Assembly: GCA_902799765.1 (NCBI GenBank)
Contig: CADCBZ010000011.1
Location: 1-47,862 of the forward strand
Direction of reading: 5' to 3'
Length of the DNA stretch: 47,862 nucleotides
Source of the DNA: an uncultured Prevotellaceae bacterium
Lineage (GTDB): Bacteria > Bacteroidota > Bacteroidia > Bacteroidales > Bacteroidaceae
A model generated the notes under the pieces. It did no database searches, was not told the origin of the DNA, and was given only the letters and a program-made list of their open reading frames with translations. Shown piece after piece: positions 1 through 8,953 of this stretch. The position numbers and the translations under genes were made by a program. How positions within the stretch are numbered: position 1 is the stretch's first letter; each line of letters starts with the position of its first letter.

Positions 1-63
1 TTTTGTGGGGTCTGAAAGAAGCGTATCATACCTATTTAATAATTAAATTTCTAAATTTGTGTG

Positions 64-95
64 CAAAGGTAGTGCAATTTGAGCGAAAAACCAAA
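64..95 (-). promoter_or_regulatory. Promoter for a gene beyond the left edge
   Basis: On the minus strand, TTTG (95-92) lies 20 bp upstream of TACCTTTG (71-64), matching the Bacteroidota -33/-7 pattern. It points left, so it should drive a gene starting outside the window, with a leader covering bases 1 to about 58. The -33 box lies inside a short CCAAAT/ATTTGG symmetric stretch just past the stop of the neighbouring repair gene, so terminator and promoter may overlap. Confidence 0.55.
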
Positions 96-115
96 TAAAT
101 TTGGGCTTTATTGAC

Positions 116-886
116 TTATTGTTTTTCAGTCATGTATTTCCAATAGCGGCGAGGCATGTCGTTGAGTTGTTTGCGGGGATTCATGCGCTCCTTGATGCAG
201 ATGGCCTTGAAATAGGTGCGCCAGAGGTCCTGCAACAGTTGGTCGTCGCTGCTGAGCACCTCTTCATTCAGTTTGCCGTTCTCCAGACTAAAAGGCACAG
301 CCGACTCGTCTTCGAAGGTGATGCGGATCACGGTCTTGCCATCATAATAGAAGCCATAGTGCCGTTTGGCATCGTAGATGAGCCAAGGCTGATCGTTGAA
401 CCTGTCCTGGAAATGATCAATGATGATGGGCAGCACATTATGATCGGGCGATACAACAGCCAGGTAAGTACCATCCTTCGCTTTCTGGAAACGGATAAAC
501 TGCTTCATACGCAGTTGCTCATGCAGCACGCGACGGGCGATGTTCGTCACCGCCAGCACATCAGCGTCGGCATAGTTCCTGGAGATATCTCCCTGTCTGA
601 ATACCTTGCAGACATATCGGAACAACGGCGTGTTCAGCTCCTTCAGCTCTGACAGCCAACTGGCGGAAATGAGTTTCATGGCCTCTCGTGTCAGTTTTTT
701 CTCCAGACCAGTCCATACCCGTCGTGCCTTCTCATCGTCCGTCGTCACTTGATAGATATGGTTGCAGAACAGCGGCAATGCATCGCCCTCAGCCAGCAAC
801 TCCTGTGGCTCTTCCTTCAGGCTGAAGGCGTCGAACACTGCCGTCAGCAGCCCGTCCATCGTCCCGTCAAACACATAGATCGTCAT
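116..886 (-). CDS. TIGR03915-family putative DNA repair protein
   Basis: A 256-residue cytoplasmic protein starting MTIYVFDGTMDGLLTAVFDA, which is the typical start of the TIGR03915 (DUF4130) family. The family is almost always paired with a TIGR03916 radical SAM protein and is predicted to act in DNA metabolism or repair; no biochemical reaction is firmly established. The C-terminal part contains DAKRHYGFYYDG and ends near MPRRYWKYMTEK, also typical of the family. Its ATG overlaps the stop of the radical SAM gene (ATGA, 4 bp), indicating translational coupling as the second gene of a two-gene operon. Length is normal and I see no disruption. Confidence 0.85.
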   Translation of the reverse strand: MTIYVFDGTMDGLLTAVFDAFSLKEEPQELLAEGDALPLFCNHIYQVTTDDEKARRVWTGLEKKLTREAMKLISASWLSELKELNTPLFRYVCKVFRQGDISRNYADADVLAVTNIARRVLHEQLRMKQFIRFQKAKDGTYLAVVSPDHNVLPIIIDHFQDRFNDQPWLIYDAKRHYGFYYDGKTVIRITFEDESAVPFSLENGKLNEEVLSSDDQLLQDLWRTYFKAICIKERMNPRKQLNDMPRRYWKYMTEKQ

Positions 887-2172
887 TCGCCAAAATCTAT
901 TTTCAGTTGTTGCTCTTCGGCGGCGCGCTTCTGTTGGGCCTTGCTGATGAGGAGGGGGCGGAGGCGCTCGGGGTGTAGTTCGTTGATGCCGACGATGGGC
1001 TGCGAGAACTGCGAGGTGAGTTCATTGCAGGTGATGAAATATTTCGCCTTTTTCATCACCACGCCCATCTTCTTTAGGTCGTAACAGGTCAGGCGACCGA
1101 AACGGCGTGAGTTGACGATAAGCCAAGCAGATTTTGTCCCAAGCCCTGGGACACGCAGCAGCTGTTCATAGTCGGCCGTATTGATATCCACAGGGAAAGC
1201 CTCTGGATGTCGTAGTGCCCAAGCCAGTTTCGGATCCACCTCCAGGTCGAGGTTGGCATGGGCGTCGTCCACGATCTCATCCACATCGAAGTGGTAGAAA
1301 CGCAACAACCAGTCCGCCTGGTACAAACGGTTCTCACGTACCAGTGGCGGCTGTTTCAGGATCGGCAATCGTGGATCGTAGGTGTTCACGCTGACATAGC
1401 CCGAATAATACACCCGTCGCATCGTGGGCTGACCATAGAGCATCGACGACATCTGCAGGATGTCCTTGTCCGTCTCTTTCGTCGCCCCCACAATCATCTG
1501 CGTGGATTGGCCGGCTGGCACGAAACGGGGTGCATGACGGTATTTCTTGCGGTCTTCCTTATTCTCCAACACCCCTTGCTGGATCATCTTCATGGGCGTG
1601 AATACGCTCTTGTGATCCTTCTCTGGCGCCAATAGTTTCAGCGACTCCTCTTTGGGAATCTCGATGTTCACACTCATGCGGTCGGCATAGCGCCCTGCTT
1701 CGTTGAGCAGCTCCTGCGAACACCCAGGAATACTCTTCAGATGGATGTAACCATTGAAACGGTGAACGGTTCTTAAATCGCGAGCGATGGCAGTGAGGCG
1801 TTCCATCGTATAGTCAGGGTTGCGCACCACACCGCTACTCAGGAACAATCCCTCGATATAGTTACGACGGTAGAACTCCATTGTGATCTCTTCGAGTTCA
1901 CTGACAGAGAGTGTGGCCCGTTTGATGTCGTTCGAACGACGGTTGATGCAATAGGCACAGTCGTACATGCAGTAGTTGGTCAGCATCACCTTCAACAACG
2001 AGATACAACGCCCGTCGTCAGCAAACGAGTGGCAGATGCCCACACCGCCGACGGTAGAGCCCACCATACCCTGCTTACCTTTGCGCACGGTGCCGCTCGA
2101 CGAGCATGACACATCATACTTCGCCGACTCCGCCAGAATGCGCAGCTTCTCCATCGTTTTCTCTGTCAGCAT
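883..2172 (-). CDS. Putative DNA modification/repair radical SAM protein (TIGR03916 family)
   Basis: A radical SAM enzyme. The cluster motif CX3CX2C is visible as CMYDCAYC, followed by an NRRSND segment. The C-terminal part carries a helix-hairpin-helix DNA-binding motif (LLRVPGLGTKSAWLIVNSRR), which fits a nucleic-acid substrate. The partner downstream is the TIGR03915-like gene, the invariant companion. The reading frame stays open to 2217, but the minus-strand promoter box TATCTTTG at 2185-2178 lies downstream of that codon, so translation cannot start there from this promoter. The ATG at 2172 (MLTEKT) would be nearly leaderless; the ATG at 2154 (MEKLRILAESAKYDVSC) leaves a leader of about 18 nt and also fits the family. 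The substrate is unknown. Confidence 0.85.
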   Translation of the reverse strand: MLTEKTMEKLRILAESAKYDVSCSSSGTVRKGKQGMVGSTVGGVGICHSFADDGRCISLLKVMLTNYCMYDCAYCINRRSNDIKRATLSVSELEEITMEFYRRNYIEGLFLSSGVVRNPDYTMERLTAIARDLRTVHRFNGYIHLKSIPGCSQELLNEAGRYADRMSVNIEIPKEESLKLLAPEKDHKSVFTPMKMIQQGVLENKEDRKKYRHAPRFVPAGQSTQMIVGATKETDKDILQMSSMLYGQPTMRRVYYSGYVSVNTYDPRLPILKQPPLVRENRLYQADWLLRFYHFDVDEIVDDAHANLDLEVDPKLAWALRHPEAFPVDINTADYEQLLRVPGLGTKSAWLIVNSRRFGRLTCYDLKKMGVVMKKAKYFITCNELTSQFSQPIVGINELHPERLRPLLISKAQQKRAAEEQQLKIDFGE

Positions 2173-2177
2173 GGATG

Positions 2178-2208
2178 CAAAGATACACAAAGTTACGGGC
2201 AAAACAAA
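2178..2208 (-). promoter_or_regulatory. Promoter of the radical SAM/repair operon
   Basis: On the minus strand, TTTG (2208-2205), a 19-bp spacer and TATCTTTG (2185-2178). A second TAnnTTTG match (TAACTTTG) sits inside the spacer. Only 5 nt separate the box from the ATG at 2172, so the transcript would start at or next to that codon. Confidence 0.7.
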
Positions 2209-2224
2209 AGAAAACATTGTTTTT

Positions 2225-2258
2225 TTTGCTGAGTTTCCGAAAATAATTCGTATCTTTG
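2225..2258 (+). promoter_or_regulatory. Promoter of the first spike cassette
   Basis: TATCTTTG at 2251-2258 with TTTG at 2225-2228 (22-bp spacer). It is divergent from the repair-operon promoter and is the only good plus-strand promoter before the first cassette, so it probably drives a transcript through several genes that are 13-36 bp apart. Confidence 0.6.
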
Positions 2259-2300
2259 CCGCATAAATGTTACTAGATGAGACGAAACAATGGAATCGTC

Positions 2301-4277
2301 ATGAAACAGAAATATCAATCCTTTGCCAATAGGCTGACTAAAAAAGTGCTGGTGACCGTTCTGCTCATCATGCTATTTACACTGACGATGACTTTCATCG
2401 CAGCCTACCGGGGTATGAGGGGTGAAATCAGAGGCCGTTACCTCAGTTTGATGAACGTGGTGGCAGAGAAAATCCACTTAGAGGTGAAGACCATGGAGAT
2501 TGAGGCCATGAACGTATCCGACGAGGTGGAACATCATTTGTCTTCCCCTGAGACCGTTATGGCGGCACTGGAAAAGGAGCTCCGTCTGAATAACTTTGCT
2601 ACAGGCTATTTCGCAGCTTTTGAACCAGACTATTTTCCGGAGAAGGGGAAATGGTTCGAGCCTTATGTCTATAAACAAAATGACGGTTCATACCGTTCAG
2701 ACCAAGTGGGATCGGAACGCCACGACTATCTGAATTCCGACTGGTATGTACGGGCCATGAAAGAAGAAAAAGGCTTCTGGACCTCCCCATACATCTACCG
2801 TGATGAAACGGGCTATGGAGGGGTGTTCTGCACCTTTGTCATACCCATCAGGAATGAGACTGGCCGTTTGGTTGGCGTTTGTGGAGCCGACTTGTTGCTG
2901 GATAACCTGATGAAGGATATGCGGAAGATCGACGATGTGAGCCGCACTGAAGGTATGCAGAATATTGATGAACGTTACAGCCATCTCGATTTCTATTCCT
3001 TTATCATCAACGACGAAGGCACCTACATCGCTCATCCCGACAAGAAGCGCGTGCTGAAGGAGAACATCATGTCGCATCTGGGAAAGGATTTCCTGACCAT
3101 AGACAACAAACGTGTTGCCAGCGACATGATGCAGATGAAGAGCGGCATTGAAAACATCATGATCGACAGCTTGTTTGCGGATATCTATTTCACACCTGTG
3201 GAATCCACCAACTGGGTGATGGCGATTGTGGTGCCTAAGAGAGCGTTAGTTCAACCGATCCTCTTACTCTTGTTCAGCCTCCTGTCAGCTACAGGCTTAG
3301 GACAGATTCTGGTGTGGATTATCTGCCGTAGAAATATCCGTAAGACCATGAAACCATTAGTGGCCCTGACGCAATCTACAGATGAAGTAGCCAATGGAAA
3401 CTTCCAGGCACCGTTACCACCGCTTGAGCATCGGGATGAGATTTGTGCGTTGCGTGATTCCTTTGCCACGATGCAGCAGTCATTGGTGAAATATATCCAA
3501 GACTTAAAGGAGACAACAGCGAAGGAAACAGCGATGAAGAGTGAACTGAATGTGGCGAGGAAGATCCAGATGGCCATGATTCCCAATAAGTTCCCACCAT
3601 TCCGGAAACGCCAGGACATCGACATCTACGGATCACTGACACCTGCCAAGGCTGTCGGCGGCGACCTGTTCGACTTCTTCATTCGCGATGAGCGTCTGTT
3701 CTTCTGTATCGGTGATGTCAGCGGCAAGGGCGTGCCTGCCTCCCTGATGATGACGGTGGTGCATTATCTGTTCCGCAGCATCTCCACCCATTTTGATGAA
3801 CCAAAGCGTATCGTAGAGATCATGAACGACTGTCTGGCTGCCGACAACAAGTCGCTGATGTTCTGTACCTTCTTCTTGGGCGTGCTCGACTTGAAGACAG
3901 GTCAGCTGGTCTTCTGCAATGCCGGTCATGAGGCACCATATATGATCGCTTCAGGGGTTGAAAGGATAGCGGTTGACTCCAACATGGCCTTAGGTGTCAT
4001 GGAGGGGATGTCCTTTACGACACAAGAGATACAACTACCTGCCGACGCGCTGCTTTTTCTTTATACGGACGGGTTGACCGAAGCCATGAATCTGGAAAAA
4101 GTGTTGTTTGGCAAGGAGCGGGTAGAAGATGCCTTACGACAGGCTCTGAAAGATGGTACGACGAATGCCGCCGGATACGTCGGTAGGATGACCGACGAAG
4201 TGGCAGCCTTTGTGAAAGAGGCACCTCAGGCCGATGACCTGACGATGTTGGCACTTGGAAGATTAAACAAAGATTAA
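2301..4277 (+). CDS. Membrane sensor SpoIIE/RsbU-type PP2C phosphatase (cassette 1)
   Basis: A 658-residue inner-membrane receptor. One transmembrane helix lies near residues 14-37, followed by an extracytoplasmic region of about 275 residues with Cache-like features (LNSDWYVRAM, GFWTSPYIY, LVGVCGADLLLDNL). A second helix (about 315-342), a HAMP linker and a coiled linker lead to a C-terminal PP2C/SpoIIE domain. Metal-site and core motifs look intact: GGDLFDFF, GDVSGKGVPA, NAGHEAP, YTDGLTEAM and ADDLTML. The family dephosphorylates a phosphoserine on a STAS protein, and a STAS gene follows 23 bp downstream. An earlier ATG at 2277 is in frame, but the second-cassette paralogue aligns from this MKQKYQSFANRLT start. 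The ligand is unknown. Confidence 0.88.
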   Translation: MKQKYQSFANRLTKKVLVTVLLIMLFTLTMTFIAAYRGMRGEIRGRYLSLMNVVAEKIHLEVKTMEIEAMNVSDEVEHHLSSPETVMAALEKELRLNNFATGYFAAFEPDYFPEKGKWFEPYVYKQNDGSYRSDQVGSERHDYLNSDWYVRAMKEEKGFWTSPYIYRDETGYGGVFCTFVIPIRNETGRLVGVCGADLLLDNLMKDMRKIDDVSRTEGMQNIDERYSHLDFYSFIINDEGTYIAHPDKKRVLKENIMSHLGKDFLTIDNKRVASDMMQMKSGIENIMIDSLFADIYFTPVESTNWVMAIVVPKRALVQPILLLLFSLLSATGLGQILVWIICRRNIRKTMKPLVALTQSTDEVANGNFQAPLPPLEHRDEICALRDSFATMQQSLVKYIQDLKETTAKETAMKSELNVARKIQMAMIPNKFPPFRKRQDIDIYGSLTPAKAVGGDLFDFFIRDERLFFCIGDVSGKGVPASLMMTVVHYLFRSISTHFDEPKRIVEIMNDCLAADNKSLMFCTFFLGVLDLKTGQLVFCNAGHEAPYMIASGVERIAVDSNMALGVMEGMSFTTQEIQLPADALLFLYTDGLTEAMNLEKVLFGKERVEDALRQALKDGTTNAAGYVGRMTDEVAAFVKEAPQADDLTMLALGRLNKD

Positions 4278-4300
4278 TATACTTAAAACTTAGACTACAA

Positions 4301-4603
4301 ATGAAGACAACAATTGAAACCACAGAGGGCAAGGCCCTCGTCACATTTGAAGGTGCTTTAGACTCCTATATCGCAGAGGAGGTTGGAGAGCAATTGGAAC
4401 CACTGAATGAGTTAGAAGATGCAGAGATCACACTTGACTGCACGAAACTCGAATATATTGCTTCGAGTGGTCTGCGCCTGTTCTTACTCCTCTTAAGGAG
4501 CACGAAAGCTAACGGCTGTCAGATATTCATCAAGGGTGCCTCGTCGGAGTTGATGGAAATCTTTAAGTCAACGGGATTTGATAAATGTTTCCAGTTCTTA
4601 TAA
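4301..4603 (+). CDS. STAS-domain anti-sigma-antagonist-like protein (cassette 1)
   Basis: A 100-residue stand-alone STAS protein of the SpoIIAA/RsbV type. The phospho-acceptor segment is LEYIASSGLRLF; by comparison with SpoIIAA (DSSG) the phosphorylated residue should be Ser55, with the preceding Asp replaced by Ala. The expected role is as the substrate of the upstream phosphatase in a partner-switching circuit. The usual third member, an RsbW/SpoIIAB-type kinase, is absent here, so the kinase and downstream target must lie elsewhere or the circuit is non-canonical. It sits 23 bp after the phosphatase and 21 bp before the spike gene, clearly in one operon. Confidence 0.88.
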   Translation: MKTTIETTEGKALVTFEGALDSYIAEEVGEQLEPLNELEDAEITLDCTKLEYIASSGLRLFLLLLRSTKANGCQIFIKGASSELMEIFKSTGFDKCFQFL

Positions 4604-4624
4604 ACACTAAAAACCAGACAATTA

Positions 4625-7600
4625 ATGGAAAACGGTACAACAACCACCAATAGTACGCCTTATATCTACAAACTGACCTTAGGCAATTTCATATCGGAGG
4701 ATAAGCCTGGTAAGTTGACTTTGGAACAAGGTGTCAGCATCTTTCTCGATGATAAGGAGAAAGATGTGTCTTACGATATTATACTTCTTAATATCAAGGT
4801 TAATCGGAAGATCTACCAGCCCACAGAGATTGAGGCAGAGTTGGACATCATACAAAAGATCACCAATGGGTCGGAGGATTCAGGAACCAAAACGACTGCC
4901 CCATCGTTCGAGGCTGTTACCGCTTTGTTCCTTCGAAGGTCGGTCAAGTTGGAATATGCCCAGCCGAACGTTGCCGATTCGCTTGATCATGTTAGCACAT
5001 ATACCATCGCAGAGAACTGTTATGTGTATGAGCTGAATCCTCAGTTGATGCGTGACACGAACGGCACCAAGATGTATGTGAAGTTGAACATCTTCAGCCT
5101 CGACAAGTTGATGACGCTCAATCCATACAGTAAGGCATACGTTGCCCGCAAACTCGGTTCGGGTATCCTGAAGCCCGAGAGCCTTGCTTTCGGTAAATGG
5201 ACCAAGAGCGGGGAACCTTTGGTCAAGACCAACATCAAAGGTTTGAGATTTCTGAAATATGATGAGGAACTGGTTGTGCCTGATACCAATGGTAATCAGA
5301 CGGTGACGAAGATCCCCTCTGAGTTCATACAGCCATATCTAGTGCAGTATAACGAGTCGTTCTACGACTTCTTGGTACGTACGGCCAATCGTTGCGGTGA
5401 GTTCCTGTTCTTCGAGAATGGTGAACTGACGTTAGGTTTGCCTGACAGTAGTGGACCCGTGGTCATTGACAACTACCTGTCGGTAACTCAGCGTAACACC
5501 TCTCCGGCCCCACTTGACATCAAAGCCTATACCCGTGACAGCATGAAGGACGGGAATGGGCAATTGAAAGACCTGAACCAGACTGTCATCGGCAAGTTAT
5601 CGACGGGCTATCCTGCCGATGCCTTCCCCGCCAATACGTCGAGCAATGCGGAGTTGGCCAACGATGAGTATATCTTCCCGCTTTACAAGGACAAGTTCAC
5701 CAAACTGAATCGAGAGGCCTATTATGACAGTGCGCCTTACAAGTCACTGAACGCCATCAAGGCATTTACCACTGGCACAGATCCCATTGTATCTGTTGTC
5801 GGATTGGGCGTGGCAGAAGGCATCTTATATATGACGGGCAAATCTCAGGTCACCAATACCAACCTTCAGAAGGGTGATCATCACCTAAAGCCCTATGACA
5901 ACAAGGAAGAACAGTCTGACAAGAACAAGGTGGTACAGTTCTCCACATTGCATGAAGAAGGTTGGACCACGATAGATTATTATAATGATATCCACAAGCA
6001 CGAGGCGGAACAGCAGAGCAGGATTATCTGCATTGACATGGATACCAATTTCGTCAATGTGAAGTTAGGTCAGAAGATCAGTATCAGGGGCATGAAAGGC
6101 ACCTATGTCGTCATTCGGATACAACAGGCCAACACGACTTCTGACCAGACCAACATGATACGTTCGATGAAGATTGAGGCTATTCCTGCCTATGATGCAG
6201 AAGGGACGGAGAAATACATTCCTCCTGTAGAGCCTGTACCCGTCATCCGCAAGTCAGGTCCGCAGACGGCCTTCATCGCCGATAACGAGGACCCGAAATT
6301 CCAAGGCCGTGTCCGTGTGGCCTATCCCTGGCAGTCGCTCAAAGGTGCACTGAAGGTAGAACTCTCCGTGGCCGAACAGAGTCTGGCAGAGGCCAAGGCA
6401 GAAAAGAAACGTCTGGAAGACAAGAAGCAGCAGTTGCCCCTTCGCATGATACGTCTTCAGGAGGAGACAGAAGAACTGATACGCTACTGCAACGCTTCGA
6501 AAGAGGAACGTGAGAAGATGTTGTCAGAGAAGGCTCAAAAACGTGCCGACCTTGAAAGCGATATCGAGGATCTACAGAAAGAACGGGCAGAATTAGAAAA
6601 TAAAAAGGCGGAGACTGATCGGCGGATTGGGGAGAAGGAGGCTGAACTTGTCGCCATGAAGAAAGATCCGAAAACTTCTAAGTCGGATATCGAACAAAAG
6701 AAGTTGGAATTGGAGTCCTACATGAGTGAAGCCCTGGACGACGACATCAAGAAGATTGATGCCAAGATAGCCCAGAAGAAGCAGGAGATAGAGAAATCCA
6801 AAGAGGAAGAGGCTGAGATGAAAGCCGCCGCCGAGGACGAGTCGGTCATTGCTAAGAAAAAACAAGCCTATGATCAGGCTGTGAAGGACAATGAGACCAT
6901 CGACGAGGAGTTGGAAACAGCGAATGATAAGGTCAAAGACAATCAGAAGCAGGCCGAGAAGATCAAGGAGCATATCGACAAGGATGTTTTAGATATGGCC
7001 TCTCCCTGGGTCCGTGTGGTCACACCGATGGCCACCCCTGGCGGAGGAACCTATTTCAGACCGCAGAAAGGCGACGAGGTGCTGATCAACTTCGACAACG
7101 ACAATGTGGAACGTCCCTATGTCGTGGGTAGTCTGTTCTCCAAGAACACGCTTGAGCCTGCGGAGCGCATTGAGCGCAAGGGGGCACCAGGTATCCAGTT
7201 TGGTGTCTCCCGTCAGGTGTCGATGTCCATCATGTCGCCTAACGGCCATCACATCACGTTCAGTGATCCCGACAAAGGCGATAAGTTCATTTATGGTCTG
7301 AATCCCGGTACCCAGTTCTGGGGACCCATCGCAGCCCCCATGCTGGGAGGTGCCGATTTCGCCATGCTGCCTAACGACAGGGATCTGGCGGGTGGTATCC
7401 ACATCGGCGACCGCTATGGTGTCTATGAAATAGAGATGTCAACCCACGACCGCTACATCAACGTGAAGTCACCGCTTGGCACTGTCAATATCAGTGCCTT
7501 CACCGGCATCACCATCGATGCACCCAACGGCGATATCAATATCAGGGGCAAGAACGTCAACATCCAGGCTGGCAACAACCTGACGCTGACCTCTGGCACC

Positions 7601-8929
7601 AATATCAAGCCTGCCGGTATCGGCGACCCCGATTACAAGTGTGGCAGTCCGCTGTGGACAAGTACGAAGAATATCTTCCTGAAGATACCCTATTTTATGT
7701 TCTCTGCACTCCATACCATTTCTGCAGGTCTCTTGTGGTTGGGACATCAAGGTATGGCTGCAGGCCCTGGCGCTGCAAATGATGTGGTTGGCGCCGCTCC
7801 CTTTGCCGACCTGTCATTGTTCCGTCATATGTTTGAGATTGTCGTCCAGCCGGTAGAGGGCACCACGCTCATCAAGTCAAAGCGTTACCTGAAGTTGGAG
7901 GCTGGTACCGGTGCGGCGAAGGTCAAGGCCGATAACTTCCCGGCTAAGGAGCGGATCGACTCATTGGAGAATTTCTATGTCGAGCTCATCGAGGTGCTGA
8001 AAGACAGCATTGAGCGGATTAACGTTTTTTTCACTAGATACCAGGAGATGTGGTCGAAGGCTTTCAATGCCAGCACGCATTACCATGAGGTGGCAGAAGC
8101 TTTCCTGAAGAATCCAAAAGATCCCGACATCCGTAAGAAAGCCTTCACCTTCGGAGCAGAAGAATGGAACGAAGATATGTTCGACACCGATGATTATTCC
8201 AACAAGATGAAAGATGAGGATGTAGAGTTCTGGGGCGGCACTTATCACGGTCAGGCGAAGGACACCTTCTTCAGAGCAGAGGTTATGGATTATGCCATGA
8301 AGGTATATACCTTGCATAGGCATGTTCTCGGGTTTACTAATCTGTTGGGGTTATATGATAACGACAATGTGTTCATGAAAGCCGCTAAGGATGCTTTCAA
8401 GGACCTTGCGATAGCGGAATTAACCCGATGGAAGCAGAAATATGGCGACAGTGAGCCGAAAGGCGACTTCGCGGAATGGGTGGAGGATATGTTCTCCAGA
8501 AAAGACAGCTTCAGACTGCTCAAGCGCAAATTTGCAGCCATGTATCTGGTGAAGGTGGAGGAAAGCGACCTGAACAAGGAAGGTAAGTTCCTCACGCTCG
8601 GCTACGGTCACAGCGACGTGGTCGACAAGAAGGTGATGACCACCTACAACTGGAAGAACATGATGACCCACTTCGATCATCGTGGAACCTGTGGTAACAG
8701 GTGGTTTATCTATCTTTTAGATGGTATCTGGGAGCCTATCAAGAAAAGGTGGCAGAAGCCTTGGGGAGTTGTAGAGGAAAATAAGATCTGGGAAAAACAG
8801 AGCGGTAAGATCCTCTTCTCCGATAACGACGGATCGACACTCCATTTCAATGGGGCGAAACTTGAGTCGGAGACACAGTCGAACCTTGGTAACCGCGAAC
8901 AGTTAATGAAAGTATTGCTCTCTCTTTAA
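4625..8929 (+). CDS. Giant VgrG/gp27-gp5-like spike protein with coiled coil in the OB-fold (cassette 1)
   Basis: A 1434-residue protein, about twice the usual VgrG length. Residues 1 to about 530 resemble the gp27-like hub; the VgrG signature appears as QPYLVQYNESFYDFLVRTA (about 236-254). The OB-fold starts at GRVRVAYPW (about 562-570) and resumes at SPWVRVVTPM (about 793), then GDEVLINFDNDNVERPYVVG. Between them lies a charged heptad-rich helical stretch of about 220 residues where ordinary VgrGs have a short loop. A gp5C-like beta-prism follows (about 940-990, INISAFTGITIDAPNGD-type repeats), then a hydrophobic stretch (about 1012-1042), a second beta segment and a mainly helical extension of about 300 residues. 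No enzyme motif was recognised in the extension. I infer a trimeric spike; sheath and tube genes are absent nearby. Confidence 0.8.
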   Translation: MENGTTTTNSTPYIYKLTLGNFISEDKPGKLTLEQGVSIFLDDKEKDVSYDIILLNIKVNRKIYQPTEIEAELDIIQKITNGSEDSGTKTTAPSFEAVTALFLRRSVKLEYAQPNVADSLDHVSTYTIAENCYVYELNPQLMRDTNGTKMYVKLNIFSLDKLMTLNPYSKAYVARKLGSGILKPESLAFGKWTKSGEPLVKTNIKGLRFLKYDEELVVPDTNGNQTVTKIPSEFIQPYLVQYNESFYDFLVRTANRCGEFLFFENGELTLGLPDSSGPVVIDNYLSVTQRNTSPAPLDIKAYTRDSMKDGNGQLKDLNQTVIGKLSTGYPADAFPANTSSNAELANDEYIFPLYKDKFTKLNREAYYDSAPYKSLNAIKAFTTGTDPIVSVVGLGVAEGILYMTGKSQVTNTNLQKGDHHLKPYDNKEEQSDKNKVVQFSTLHEEGWTTIDYYNDIHKHEAEQQSRIICIDMDTNFVNVKLGQKISIRGMKGTYVVIRIQQANTTSDQTNMIRSMKIEAIPAYDAEGTEKYIPPVEPVPVIRKSGPQTAFIADNEDPKFQGRVRVAYPWQSLKGALKVELSVAEQSLAEAKAEKKRLEDKKQQLPLRMIRLQEETEELIRYCNASKEEREKMLSEKAQKRADLESDIEDLQKERAELENKKAETDRRIGEKEAELVAMKKDPKTSKSDIEQKKLELESYMSEALDDDIKKIDAKIAQKKQEIEKSKEEEAEMKAAAEDESVIAKKKQAYDQAVKDNETIDEELETANDKVKDNQKQAEKIKEHIDKDVLDMASPWVRVVTPMATPGGGTYFRPQKGDEVLINFDNDNVERPYVVGSLFSKNTLEPAERIERKGAPGIQFGVSRQVSMSIMSPNGHHITFSDPDKGDKFIYGLNPGTQFWGPIAAPMLGGADFAMLPNDRDLAGGIHIGDRYGVYEIEMSTHDRYINVKSPLGTVNISAFTGITIDAPNGDINIRGKNVNIQAGNNLTLTSGTNIKPAGIGDPDYKCGSPLWTSTKNIFLKIPYFMFSALHTISAGLLWLGHQGMAAGPGAANDVVGAAPFADLSLFRHMFEIVVQPVEGTTLIKSKRYLKLEAGTGAAKVKADNFPAKERIDSLENFYVELIEVLKDSIERINVFFTRYQEMWSKAFNASTHYHEVAEAFLKNPKDPDIRKKAFTFGAEEWNEDMFDTDDYSNKMKDEDVEFWGGTYHGQAKDTFFRAEVMDYAMKVYTLHRHVLGFTNLLGLYDNDNVFMKAAKDAFKDLAIAELTRWKQKYGDSEPKGDFAEWVEDMFSRKDSFRLLKRKFAAMYLVKVEESDLNKEGKFLTLGYGHSDVVDKKVMTTYNWKNMMTHFDHRGTCGNRWFIYLLDGIWEPIKKRWQKPWGVVEENKIWEKQSGKILFSDNDGSTLHFNGAKLESETQSNLGNREQLMKVLLSL

Positions 8930-8953
8930 TTCATTTAATAAGGTTTACGTTGT

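Noticed and set aside
6370-7000. SMC/MukB-like ATPase part suggested by the coiled coil
   Set aside because: No Walker A or B or signature motif; the flanking sequence is an OB-fold of the gp5 type.
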